A DNA stretch of 64,000 nt, from contig NC_064754.1 of assembly GCF_011397635.1 (NCBI RefSeq), forward strand, positions 29,988,543-30,052,542. Direction: 5' to 3'. Below, one piece after another: positions 11,781 to 32,300 of this stretch (positions are counted from its first letter, which is position 1; every line of letters begins with the position of its first letter). A program made the translations under genes and the position numbers. Source of the DNA: Epinephelus fuscoguttatus (taxonomy: Eukaryota; Chordata; Actinopteri; Perciformes; Serranidae). A model generated the notes under the pieces. The model was not told the DNA's origin. It ran no database searches and saw only the letters and a list, made by a program, of their open reading frames with translations.

Positions 11781-12079
11781 CTATTATAGAGCAGTAAAAA
11801 TACTCTAAATATAGTATACACCATATACATTGTTCATTGATTGGCGAGACGCCCTCCAACCCTGAGCCGATCTAACAGTAATTTCTTATGTTTCTTATGC
11901 AGTTCTCTTCTTTTTAGCCATTTTATTATTAGCCACTAGCCGTTAGCTTCATGCTAACTTAAAAGAAGGCTAATCCGAATTATTTTTATTTCTCTCCTCG
12001 AACTCTCTAACGTTACAACTATTTCCTCAAACCTCCAGCCATAACCATGGCTACAACCAATCAGGATTTGTGACTGCCA

Positions 12080-12540
12080 TAAAGCTAATCATAATGGGTG
12101 ACATCATCAGTTAGTGCAGGACCCCGGACAAATCTGGCAGCCTGGCCACATTCGGTACTTACACCGGCCCTGGATCGGTCAAACTTCCTAGGAAGAGATC
12201 GATTTGAAGTGTTTTTCAAAAAATTCAAAATGGCAGAAAATCTATATAACCAGAAGTTATGGGTTCTTGTGGCAAATTTGTTCCTCATGAGGAGAGGCAT
12301 CTCTGTGCAAAGTTTCATGTCTGTACAACATATGGGGCATGAGATATGTCCATTCAAAGTTTGCAATTTCAATCAGTTGCTATAGCGCCCCCCTTTGGCC
12401 AATTGATGTAATATTGCTTCATTCACATCCTCCCATGACCCTCTACCACTGTGCCAAATTTCACATGGATTGACCAAGTCAGTGGGGAGAAAAACGTGGA
12501 ACAGACACACAAACGGACACAGAGAGAGTTTTCGTCATTA
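12080..12540. repeat. Unclassified dispersed repeat
   Basis: The phrases CCAAATTTCACATGGATTG and GACACACAAACGGACACAGA, ending in CATTATATAGTAAGA, look like a teleost interspersed repeat. Overlapping ORFs on both strands (95 aa each, same span) are mirror shadows without protein features. I cannot name the family. Confidence 0.4.
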
Positions 12541-12739
12541 TATAGTAAGATCAGGTGACAAACAGCCTGTGATGATGTCTTCAGAGGAATAAAAGCAATT
12601 TCAACAATATTTCTCAGTGTTTCCACATTCAGTCAGTTGACCACTCACTGCCATTACATGTGCATTTTTCTATACATTTCCACTCTTGTATAGTAATCCT
12701 GCCATTATCACACCAAACTAAAGTGAAAGAAAACAACTG

Positions 12740-12943
12740 TACTCTGGTCGGGGTCGGAAAGCCTCTGAAGCAGCATTTTACATGAAGAAAGCCGCTCAGT
12801 GTCACTTGGTCCTGAAACCTGGCACCTCTCAGCCTTCACAAATGCATCATTGTAGGTGTGCAAGGTCAGTCTTTCAGTGGGCCAGATTGGACCCTTTGGC
12901 AGGCTGGTTCTGGCCCCTGGGCCAAATGTTTGACACCCCTGCT
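12740..12943. mobile_element. Right end of a hAT-like element (truncated)
   Basis: The sequence ends GGGCCAAATGTTTGACACCC then CTG. This matches the complement of the common hAT terminus CAGGGGTGTCAAAC. No matching left end was found. Confidence 0.5.
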
Positions 12944-12954
12944 TTTAATAGCTG

Positions 12955-13330
12955 TGTCTGAATCAGAATCAGAATCAGAATCAGAAATGCTTTATTGATC
13001 CCTGAGGGGAAATTATTTGCGTTACAGGTGCTCCTTGCAAGAGTGGAAAGATAAGTGAAAACATAAGAAATTTAACAAGAGTATTTATATATATATATAT
13101 TGTAACCTAAACAGTTTGATGGCCACAGGCAGGAATGATTTCCTGTGGCGCTCAGTGGTACATTTAGGTGGTATGAGTATCCCACTGAGAGTACTCTTGT
13201 GCCTGACCAGCACATGGTGGAGTGGGTGTGAGACATTGTCTAAGATAGTTCGTAGCTTAGACAGCACCCTCCTCTCTGACACCACCATCAGAGAGTCACA
13301 CTCCGTTCCCACAAACGTCTGTGTGTTTAG
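12955..13330 (-). pseudogene. 3' end of a LINE reverse transcriptase, minus strand
   Basis: On the minus strand 13312-13085 translates to a chain with RRVLSKLRTILDNVSHPLHH and TTERHRKSFLPVAIKLF, the conserved C-terminus of a fish non-LTR retrotransposon ORF. The sequence at 12960-13020 (AATCAGAATCAG repeat, then TTTATTGATCCCTGAGGGGA) is the complement of the 3' tail. A related tail lies at 30404-30530. The element is strongly 5'-truncated. Confidence 0.75.
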
Positions 13331-13381
13331 GAATGAACTTCTGTTATGTTATTGGACTTGCTCTGCTGGAACTCATTTCCT

Positions 13382-13382
<1 letters not shown>

Positions 13383-13416
<34 letters not shown>

Positions 13417-13417
13417 A
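13383..13417 (+). repeat. (AGAT)n microsatellite
   Basis: Eight or so AGAT units next to the minus-strand LINE fragment, followed by AT-rich sequence with nothing else recognisable up to the pcyt2 promoter. Confidence 0.95.
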
Positions 13418-13929
13418 ATATATGAGAACAGAAATCTGAAATATATACAAAAATAAGTAGTACTACAACTTAAAATATACAAGAGAAATATACAGGGAAA
13501 AAAAATAAAAAATATCAAATTTGCAGGAGTAAAGAAAGAAGATCAATTATATACAACAGTATGACTAAAAATAATTAACTTGTGAGTATAGTAAGTAAAA
13601 AGTAGCAATACCACAATGTAAAATACTCAAATAGTAGGTAAAGGGTTGCACTCAAGATTCCAAACAGAAAAAATTTCATAAAAGAAAACTAGTTAAAAAA
13701 ATTATATGAAGTATCACCAAAATGCACTTGAAAGTATTTATGCAGCACAATGGTCCCTGTGAGAGTCAGCTTTTTATATCTGCTTCATTTATAACAGTTT
13801 CATTTATCTTTTAAAACACTCCTGATATGCAAAAACACTGTCACATAATTGAAGTGAAGTATAGTGAACAATATTTCTCAGAAAACAGGGACAATCCACA
13901 AGTTACTAATTGTAGAGCTGAGTAAATGT

Positions 13930-14189
13930 ACTTAGCTGCTGGACCTGATCACGTGACAGGAGTGATTATGTAATGCGTACGTCAGCGTGAGAGGATTCGT
14001 TCGATATGACGTAGCGCTGGAGGCGTTGGCCGGCTAGTGTCACAGTGTGCTCTGAAGAACCTGAGACGGAGAAGAGGACGTCCTTTTCTACATAATCTAT
14101 GAGTGAAACCGGGGTCAAATACTTTTAAACTTCGCCTACCTCTTGTTTTATTTGTCCTTCCACCAAGTGATTCGCCGGAACCTGTCGAA
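13930..14189 (+). promoter_or_regulatory. pcyt2 promoter/5'UTR region
   Basis: A CG-richer patch (GCGTACGTCAGCGTGAGAGG, GACGTAGCGC) begins about 260 bases before the pcyt2 ATG. CACGTGAC (13951-13958) is an E-box-like palindromic core and TACGTCA (about 13977) is CRE-like. No TATA box is clear. The transcription start is not determined. Confidence 0.35.
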
Positions 14190-24996
<10,807 letters not shown>

Positions 24997-26233
24997 TGAC
25001 ACCTCCGACCTGGTTCTCTGTCTGATCCTCTCATCCTGGTACACTGAGCTTAAGAGGGTGGACTCAACCGACCCAGACGGACGGTCCATGTTTTCCTGAA
25101 CTGGACCTGGCTGTGTGAATCGACCCAAGAGGGGCCAGTCAATCTCCACCTGTCCACTGGGTGCAGAATACTGCTTTTAATATTGGGTGAAGCAGTGTAA
25201 CTTGAACACTGCATTGTTAACTTCTCTCAGCCTTCATCTATACGGACTACTCCAGCCTAACGCGATTAGACGAGAACACAAAGAATCCAAACACGTACTA
25301 CGATCTAACCTGCAGAGTCCCTTTAAACCTGTCGTCCTCCACAGAGAACTTTTTTAACATTGTCGTCTCTCATGTGTTGTTTTTCTTCATGAAATCACAC
25401 ACTGCGTGTTCCTGTATAGGCGTAGAAGTGGTATATTAAGTTTGCAATAAGCCATAATTTAAAATGTAAATGAAATAATCAGCTGTGTTTTTAGATTTTA
25501 AACCGTATTAGTTTTTAAACATCACTTGTCTTAGAGGTGTCATCAGTAATGTTGACTGTGGTCACTTTTTATCACACTGAGAAAACAGATTTAATTTAAT
25601 TTATAGAAGTCACTATGTTTTTACTCATCCTTAGAAAACATTAATACTCTGTTGAATGATCTGTGGAGTAGGCTTTTAATTTTAACTGTGGATTTTAACT
25701 ACCTGATTTTGCACCGAGGGTGTGTATGTGTGTGTGTGTATGTGTATGAGTGTGCGTGTGTGAGTGTGAGTGAGTTGAGTGAGGTCAGTGAGTGACTGTG
25801 TGCGCTGTAAATGACAGTAATGTCGTGCCTCATTCCTAAAGCTATAACTAAGTAAGGGCTGTGAACTGTATTCAAATGTCTAAACTACCAGAGTGTCTCT
25901 ACAACTGTCTGTAGCATCGTCCTTCTCTCTTTATTCTACTTTCAAGAAATGTGTTTTAGAAAGCTAACAGAAAAAAATTGGGACCCAGTATCTCTGTCAA
26001 ACTGCTGCAAACATTTGTAGATTGTCGAAGGTTTGATTGTTGCTTTTCCTGTCGTTATATCGGGCATAAGTCTGAGGTAAATTATTAATGGTGCGAGACT
26101 GCGTGTGTTTGTAACGTGTGTGTGGGTTGGAAGCAGGCTGATGAATATATGAGTTTCTACATATTAGACGGGAATTTTCACAACCTTTCAATCACTATAT
26201 TGCAACGTGTAAATCTCCCTTTTAATAAATAAA
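24997..26233 (+). other. pcyt2: pcyt2 3'UTR
   Basis: About 1.2 kb from the TAG stop to the overlapping AATAAA signals. It contains a degenerate TG-rich run (about 25718-25800) and AT-rich stretches. No ORF of interest. Confidence 0.6.
26224..26233 (+). terminator. pcyt2: Polyadenylation signal, overlapping AATAAATAAA
   Basis: Two overlapping AATAAA hexamers followed by T/G-rich sequence (GAGTGTCATCTAGTGTCTGT). This is the most plausible end of the pcyt2 transcript. Confidence 0.65.
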
Positions 26234-27004
26234 TTGGTAATAATGATGCAGAGTGTCATCTAGTGTCTGTTTTACAGTAGTTAGCTTTGTGTGCAGCATG
26301 ACCACAGCGATCTCTGTTGAATCAGCACATCGTCGCGGTTCACTGAGTTTGTGAAATGGGGCCACAGCCGCTCAGAAAACTGCTAAACCCGACTGGTCCC
26401 GTCCCATTCACGCTGCTCTCAGATTTGAACAAAAACTGCAAACCGTCACCTCATTACAGACACAAAGAGCCTTTAATCCTGCGGCCTGAGCGCCCGGAGG
26501 AGCTTCTGCAGGAAGGATCCTATCACTCAGCTGAGGGATACAGCAGGCCCTTGTGCAGATACTGACATACAGGATCTCCCTCTATTCATTAATTTGACCC
26601 AAGCAGTTATTATTTTTTGATTTTATACCACTCTCTGCTTTTTAGTGAATAGAAAAATGAAGACAAACATTTATTTTTACACAGAGCTCAGAGGAGACTT
26701 GTCTGCCGACCACTGCAGGAGGTGGACATAGCTCATAGTGTTTTTAATTTTTGTGTGCTTCTTTTTTTAGTGCAACAACTGTGTGTTTGGGCGTTCAGCT
26801 GCAGGAGTTAAGAGATAAATGACTGGCATAATGACATTTAAATATTTTGGTGAGCGTTACTTTAGTGTAGTGGCTCCAAAACTGGAGGGAGTTCTGAGAT
26901 AAAGGGTCAACGGAGGATAAAATGGTTTAGAAAGAAAAAAATCTGTTACAGAGAGTTCCTTTTATGCATTTTTTGTTTGTTTATTTGTTTTTATTTTTAC
27001 CCAA
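26234..27004 (+). other. Intergenic DNA between pcyt2 and gnav1, one small ORF
   Basis: It contains a 69-aa ORF at 26356-26565 (MGPQPLRKLLNPTGPVPFT at its start), which I do not recognise and which lacks support. In human the neuropeptide gene NPB follows PCYT2, but no NPB-like precursor is visible here. Confidence 0.3.
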
Positions 27005-27475
27005 TTTGGGTATTTTTGTGCCTCCTTGCCAGTGACAGCCACGGCATGAGGCAATTTGTATTCAGGTTGTCTTCCCATCCATCCAACTGTTCCATTCTCA
27101 TGAATGTGATATCTCAAAAACACCTCAAGGGAACGCCCTCAAATTTGGCACAAACATCCACTTGAACTCAACGAAGAACTGGTAAGATTTAAGTGGTTAA
27201 AGGTCAAAAGCCAAGGTCAGTGTGACCTCACATCCATCATCTCGTGAACATGATATCTCAGGAACTCCTGGAGGGAACGACCTCAAATTTGGCACAAATG
27301 TCCACTTGGACTCAACAATGAACTGTGGCCTCACGAAACACATTTTTGGCCATAACTCAACAATTTGTCTACTAGTTATGACAATGTTCAGCACAAATGT
27401 CTAACAGGATAAAACAATAAAGTTTTGACATTTAAAGTCCAAAAGGTCAAAGGTCAGCTTCACTTTGATGTCATA
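27005..27475. repeat. Dispersed repeat (GATATCTCAGGAACTCCTGG family), internally repeated
   Basis: Two degenerate copies of GATATCTCA, then a run ending TTTGGCACAAA and CCACTTGGACTCAAC, occur at about 27110-27180 and 27245-27320. The same family recurs at 52330-52593. Likely part of a DNA transposon. Confidence 0.65.
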
Positions 27476-27715
27476 ATGTTATACAAAACACTTATATACA
27501 GAAAAGCTAAACCTAATTTTGGGTGTTCACCTTGAAACTTTGCAGATTGTACGATTACCTGTGCTGCCAGATGTGTGATGCATCCATGTTTTAGAATTTG
27601 TAGCGTCTTTGCAGCAGCATCCATATTTGAAGCATTGTCTGCTGTCATGGCTACATGTGAGTCTGGATAGACATGGATGTAAACTGTAACTTGAATGCTT
27701 CACAGAGGCGTACAA
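27460..27715 (-). pseudogene. Fragment of a hAT transposase (ZBED-like), minus strand
   Basis: The minus-strand translation MTADNASNMDAAAKTLQILK followed by HGCITHLAAQ matches the conserved hAT motif (T-A-D-N-A-x-N-M and the downstream GC-x-x-H-x-L-x-L-A). A deletion has removed residues between TH and LAAQ. Upstream sequence is in a different frame. This is an old relic, not a functional gene. Confidence 0.75.
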
Positions 27716-28110
27716 CCAGTGCCTTCATAAACTCCAGCTGGTACAGAATTCAGCCGCCCGTATCATTACCAGAACCTCCTCCATAGATCACTACACTGGC
27801 TTCCTGTTAAATATCACATCGATTTCAAGATTCTGCTTCTCACCTTTAAGGCCCTTCATAATCAAGCCCCTTCCTACCTGTCTGAACTCCTCCATATCCA
27901 CACACCCTCCTGTACTCTAACATCCTCCTCTGCAATCCAACTCACATCACCATCTGCCCACTTGACCACTATGGGCTCTAGAGCCTTCAGCCGCTCTGCC
28001 CCTCCGCCTCTGGAACTCTCTCCCCCATGACATTTGCAATATTTACTCCCTTTCCACCTTCAAACCCCGTCTGAAAACACACCTTTTCAAGCTGCCATGT
28101 TCGGTCTGAT
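27715..28110 (+). pseudogene. C-terminal relic of a CR1/Rex-like LINE reverse transcriptase
   Basis: Translation in successive frames gives LHKLQLVQNSAARIITRT, then LHWLPVKYHIDFKILLLTFK, ALHNQAPSYLSELL, GSRAFSRSAP and, after a frameshift, LWNSLP and STFKTRLKTHLFKL. This is the classic 3' end of a CR1-type element. There is a short deletion after SSIDH and at least one frameshift. It abuts the hAT relic and is followed by a (TTC)n tail. Confidence 0.85.
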
Positions 28111-28205
28111 TTAATGGAGACACACACATCGTGCTCTGATGATGATTTTTTACCTAATATTTATAATTAGGATTTTTGTCTAGATAGATTCTAGATAAAA
28201 TTCAT

Positions 28206-28218
28206 TCTTCTTCTTCTT

Positions 28219-28248
<30 letters not shown>
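28206..28248 (+). repeat. (TTC)n microsatellite tail
   Basis: About fourteen TTC units downstream of the LINE relic, probably seeded from its 3' end. Confidence 0.93.
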
Positions 28249-28249
<1 letters not shown>

Positions 28250-29209
28250 TTAACCAGATGATGGTAATTCTAGTTTCTTGTTAAATATTTTCACCTCGTC
28301 AGACCCCTAAATATCCCGAGGAAATAAACATTCTTTGGTTAATTATCTCAAACATCAAGTGCACCACAGGTGATGAAACCTCTTCTCAGGATGGGGTGTG
28401 TGTGTGTGTGTGAACTGGCTTGATTGCTATCCTCCGAGTTATCACTCTCAGTATGAGGCTGTTGGTGACATCACACACAGTAAATGCTGTAACTTTGCAC
28501 ATCTGTAACCTGAGCCAGTCAAATCAGCCACAATAATTAAAAACACCTGTGTGGGAATGAAGTGGCTCTTATCAATAAAAGTGCATTATGTTTTATTACA
28601 TAAATTAAGAATATGTTTTCTGTGTGTAATCAAAGTAACCCTTAACTACAGGTACACATACACTTTGCACCACCGCCCCTGCAGCATGAAGGTAGGTAGG
28701 CCACCAGTGATGCAGCGCACTCTGTTCTCCCAGCCTGCAGGTGAAACTGCGCAGTCAGCAGTTTTGTCTCGGCACGTCACTTCCAGAGGGAAGTCCAAAA
28801 CTTTTCCATCTGTGCTGCAGGCTGCAGTGGGAGGAGGCACTTTTAGGATAATCTGGGCTCCGTGCCAAGGCGGTAGGGCAGATTTTTGAACCGCAGTGGC
28901 GCACAGTGACATAACAACTCGGTGTTTGCACGGCTGAGCACAGAAAAGTTACCACCCATTAAAATCCGCCACTGACAAGGAAAAGAAGACCTGGAGCGAT
29001 GCGTAAAATCTGATGTAAGCCACAACTCCTGTGAGTTTAAAGGATATTTCGAACATGGCCTGAACTTTTTTTTCCCTCTCTCCAGAGTTTGCGGAGCAGC
29101 AGCAGAGCTCGGAGCATGCAGCTCACAGAAACTAACTCGGGTTGATTCCCAGTCTGGACTTTAGTTTTCCTCTCAGGCCGGGGGTCCGGGGAGGAGATGA
29201 GTGCTCAGG
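28249..29209 (+). promoter_or_regulatory. gnav1 5' flank/promoter region
   Basis: 28630-28990 carries overlapping ORFs on both strands (112 aa + and 88 aa -), with no recognised domain. Its composition suggests a repeat. The 29040-29209 segment (purine-rich GGAGCAGCAGCAGAGCTCGG, CCGGGGGTCCGGGGAG) is the likely 5'UTR. There is no clear TATA box. Confidence 0.35.
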
Positions 29210-29325
29210 ATGGGACTGTGCCTCGGTACCGAAGTTACAGAGGAGGAGAAGAAGGCGAGGATCCACAGTGCCAAGATAGACAGAGACCTGTACGAGTACG
29301 CCAAGCGGGAGATGAATGTGGTTAA
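29197..29325 (+). promoter_or_regulatory. Upstream ORF overlapping the gnav1 start
   Basis: An ATG at 29197 (13 bases before the main ATG, different frame, G at -3) opens a 42-codon ORF that ends at a TAA inside gnav1 exon 1. The main ATG (A at -3, G at +4) has a stronger context, so the uORF would act by leaky scanning. Confidence 0.5.
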
Positions 29326-32300
29326 AATCCTCCTACTAGGTGAGACTGCACATCCTGAACTCACCTGAAACTCACCTGGTAGATATCTGTGCTCATGTAC
29401 CCTATATGAAGTGCTGAAAAAACCTGCAACTGCACATGAATCCTGAGCTGGATATTTTTTAGTGGATGACATTATGACTGGTCATTTTGCTTTGTAAAAT
29501 AATCAGAGTCCTCAGGCTGGAAGCATCTACCATCAGTTTAGGTTGCCTCAGACTCTCATATCCACCATATGAGACACTATTAAACTTAAACCATTGCAAA
29601 TTCAATGATAAACCTTTGCAGGTGAAAATGCAAAAGTTATTATGATTTATCTGTACCACTTTTTAAGTGGAGACACTGCAGGTGAAACAAAGCCTTTTTC
29701 TGCAATGGTTAATTATAAGTTTGTGGGCTATTTTGCATCCCTAACATGTCTTCTTTCAGACTAGTGGGCAGAAGACATCCAAAATTCACATTGAGGTGTT
29801 TAAGTTCAAATTAGTGTTCTGGAAATGTATGTAAAAAGCACATAGGGTTGGATTATGCCTTAATTGCACCTTTAAACAAAGAATATAAGAAAACTTGTCA
29901 TACAAAAAACAGTTTTCTTAATTTAAGTAATCAATGGGGAGGTTTCGTGGTGATATCTATATGCTAATTTTTTACCCTAGTCAGCTGTAGAGTCTGATTT
30001 TTGGTTTTAAGAATGTGTGGGATTTTACAATACATATCTTTAACGGCCATTTTCTCAAAATTAGTTTTTTTCTCGTACTCTGGGTCAGAAATCTCCACTT
30101 CAGTAGCACTGAACTTTCCAGTGTTGTTTCTATTTATATCCTGAATGTTTTTACAGAGGGGTTTGTTCATATATCACCCATAGCCTGATGTGTGTGACAT
30201 TTTATTCCTATAAAAATGGATTTTTCATGGCTGTTGACAGTGTTTTCAAAGTAGAGTGATAAAAAGAGATATCCAAAGTCCCCTCAGTAAAAACCTTTGA
30301 CTCTAATTTGTCAACAAAATGCGACAAGAATTTGAACCTTGTTCAGATTTCTGTTTTGGCAATTAATGCAATCAGTGCATATTTAATTGGTTAATGCCTA
30401 GATGGATAGAACTTTATTCATCCCAGAAGGGAAATTCAACTGTCCAGTAGCTCATAAAAAGCAACGACACTTCCACTCATCAACAATAATACAGAGGTAT
30501 TAAAATAAACATAAAATAAAGTAAGATAGATTGTAATGTAATCAACTAAGGAAGTTTAATGGTGACATCTATTAGTTTGAACTTTTACCTCATTCACATG
30601 TAGAGTCTCCCCTTTAAAGAGATCCAGTTAAACCATTACTAACAATAACCATCCCCCTCTAGGTGCAGCGGAGAGTGGTAAAAGCACTTTGGTCAAACAG
30701 ATGAAGATCATCCACAGTAATGGATTCACCAAACAAGAGCTCATCAGCTTCAAGGTTAGAAACACACACACTTGATGAGACTGGCTCACCCTGCCTGATG
30801 TCTTTATCAGATAACAGTGTATTAGCATACAGTGGGTTTAGTGTCTTATCATGTTTCCAGAAGGAGAGAGCTGGATAACAAGCATGCTTACCTTAAATAT
30901 TCTAATGGGAAGTAGCACAAGACTGATGAATGACTTAAACTGATCAATATGTCATTTGTTAAGGTTGTCATCATAGTTTGGTTTCACCTGACTCCTTCTC
31001 TGCTTCACTTAGGCCCCACTTTATGAGCAGCGGAGCACTGTCTAGTGCCTGTATAGGAGGTGTGAGGGACTTTATAATCATCACTGGAAAATGTGCCAAC
31101 ATAAGTGCCCATCGGGGGCCCCTTTCCCCCGATTTTTTTTTTGTGAGGATCCCAAACATTTGCTTGGTTTGCGCCTCTGGCTTCAGGCACAGCAACACAG
31201 TGAAATGAAATTGAAATATGTGGAGGCAATGATCAGAGATGTGATGGAGAACGAGGCGATGTTTGGTTCCTGTGCGGGACTGAGATTTCTCATGATACCC
31301 AGGGTCAGACCCAAGTTGGTATGCAGTGGTTTGGCTCGCATCTGCTCTTCCTTCTGTGTGTGTGAGCAACTGGAAGCCAAATTCCTCCAGTGTACTAGGG
31401 GTTGGGACGGGGTGGGGAGAATGGAAACGGTTCAACACACACACACAGACACCAGCTTCAGCCCATCAGCTTGTTTTTATTGAAGGGTTATCTTCTTCCA
31501 TATCCCCCTTTTTTAACCTCTACCATATTTTTACTCTCCTCTTTTTCCCCTCCCTTTCCCCTTTACTGCTCCATATCTTATCCCTTTCTCCTCTGCCTGC
31601 CTCCTCCTTTCCGTTGTAATGAGCATGTGATGACAGCAGATACCTGCTCTATAATAACAGTGCTGTCACTGGAATAGACTGACATGGCAAACTACAGACA
31701 TGAAGATGGTGGAGTTTAAACTCACCTACACACATTTCACACTCCTGTTAACTTATGAAACAGACTATAAAACTGAACTGAGTTAGATGTGGACAGATTG
31801 TTATTGTTTGCGTGTGGGACCATCATCTGTCCAAAACACTGTCAGGCCTTGTCAAAACTTTGGCAATTGCTCATTGGCCGGCATTATGCACTCACACACT
31901 CATTTGACATATGAAGGTCCCAGTTGTTTGCACAGGCAGCTGGGATGTTTGAATGCATTCCTAGATATTAAAGACGCCTTCAGCTCCCTCTCTCCTTCTG
32001 CTGCCTCTCATTTCTCATAACAGTCACCTTGTCTGCAGTTCACCCCTGTCAACACAAGCATCAGGCTTTCTGTTATTGGACTGTGCCGCAGAAAGAAAGA
32101 TATGATAAAACCCCTGGACAGGCCAGTTTATACTAATATCAGTTTGAATAGAGCTGGATATCAAACCTCAACACTTATTTGGTAAGGAATGAAATGTGTA
32201 TCAAGAACTGACAGGTACAAAAAGTTGGCAGTGATTGTTTTGTCAGTGGTTCCCACCTGGTGGGTTGCGGTCCAAAAGTAGGTTGCGGATCTATTCTGAA

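Noticed and set aside
12085-12385. Two 95-aa ORFs on opposite strands
   Set aside because: Mirror ORFs over one dispersed repeat, with no protein-like conservation visible.
28646-28912. 88-aa minus-strand ORF near the gnav1 promoter
   Set aside because: An equally long + strand ORF overlaps it. No domain is recognised and the composition suggests a repeat.
26234-29000. Search for a neuropeptide B gene (human neighbour of PCYT2)
   Set aside because: No signal peptide plus WYK-type mature peptide was found on either strand.
30971-31444. 157-aa ORF on the minus strand
   Set aside because: It overlaps long + strand ORFs over the same repeat-like, poly-T-containing sequence. No recognisable motif.
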